A stretch of DNA of 13,583 nt from NCBI GenBank assembly GCA_016201685.1, contig JACQCJ010000004.1:1-13583 (forward strand), given 5' to 3'. The notes beneath the pieces are model-generated. The model searched no databases and was not told the DNA's origin. It saw only the letters and a list, made by a program, of their open reading frames with translations. The first letter of the stretch is position 1. Every line of letters begins with the position of its first letter. The position numbers were made by a program, and so were the translations under genes. Of this stretch, positions 13,488 to 13,583 are shown piece after piece. This DNA comes from Candidatus Peregrinibacteria bacterium. GTDB taxonomy: Bacteria > Patescibacteriota > Gracilibacteria > Peribacterales > Peribacteraceae.

Positions 13488-13583
13488 TCATCCGTAGAGT
13501 TTCGAGAGGCGGTACAGGAAGAACTTCACATCGCGTACGCCTCGTTGAAGCACTCTGAAGTTTTTGATTTTGGCGTTGAACGA
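13488..13583 (-). CDS. Partial gene, C-terminal 31 residues, possibly a transposase
   Basis: The frame is open from the window edge to a TGA at 13490-13488. The visible protein end contains SFNAKIKNFRVLQRGVRDVK followed by FFLYRLSKLYG. The pattern SFNAKIK, then RGVRD and an aromatic-rich end, resembles the C-terminus of DDE transposases of the ISL3-like kind (ESFN-K-K...), but 31 residues are too few for a firm call. The N-terminal part lies outside the window. No terminal inverted repeat could be identified between the stop and the kinase. Confidence 0.45.
   Translation of the reverse strand, partial: SFNAKIKNFRVLQRGVRDVKFFLYRLSKLYG

Noticed and set aside
1..13583. CRISPR arrays, tRNA or rRNA genes
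   Set aside because: No regularly spaced repeat series, tRNA cloverleaf signature or rRNA-like segment was noticed on either strand by eye. A covariance-model scan would be the decisive test.

Overview
This looks like one contig end from a GC-rich bacterium (hand counts: about 70% GC in bases 4681-4740, but 33-40% in parts of 7261-7800). TGA works as a stop for several genes, so the standard/bacterial code applies and the UGA-glycine code of Gracilibacteria does not. I cannot assign the lineage firmly. The SLH-Kazal-cupredoxin surface protein, small FSA-type transaldolase, weak or absent Shine-Dalgarno sites and short intergenic gaps would fit a Patescibacteria/CPR genome (Peregrinibacteria/Peribacteria-like), but this is an inference. 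No rRNA, tRNA or CRISPR array was seen.

Left part (1-4643). An AT-rich repeat-containing leader precedes csaA (tRNA-binding-fold protein). Three minus-strand genes follow, reading 3567 down to 449: a large unknown lipoprotein, a C39-like cysteine-peptidase lipoprotein and an unknown charged protein. Together they look like an operon for envelope functions. Divergent to them is a plus-strand gene for an SLH/Kazal/cupredoxin-like surface protein. Its 5' end is missing: the reading frame opens inside the first SLH repeat, with no signal peptide.

Central part (4670-10484). A fructose-6-phosphate aldolase/transaldolase gene (fsa/tal-like) is followed after 9 bases by a 1043-residue single-chain restriction-modification enzyme of the Type ISP/IIG kind. 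It has a PD-(D/E)xK nuclease, coupler, N6-adenine methylase and target-recognition region, but no helicase. After 19 more bases comes an AlbA_2 (Schlafen-like)/GHKL-ATPase/winged-helix protein. The pair looks like a two-gene defence cassette. It sits between carbohydrate genes and ends next to a 13-base direct repeat. A roughly 330-base non-coding leader with a palindrome and two GC-rich hairpins precedes gnd.

Right part (10485-13583). gnd (6-phosphogluconate dehydrogenase) is convergent with, and overlaps by 22 bases, a minus-strand pair: a ROK-family sugar kinase (probable glucokinase) followed by an unknown 143-residue protein. Kinase, gnd and fsa together supply glucose phosphorylation, the oxidative pentose phosphate decarboxylation step and a dihydroxyacetone/transaldolase-type carbon rearrangement. 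The window closes with the C-terminal end of a minus-strand protein, possibly a transposase.

Across the window, start codons are preceded by pyrimidine-rich tracts instead of purine-rich Shine-Dalgarno sites. Two genes (csaA and the ROK kinase) have a good -10 hexamer ending exactly 6 bases before the start codon, which suggests leaderless transcription.
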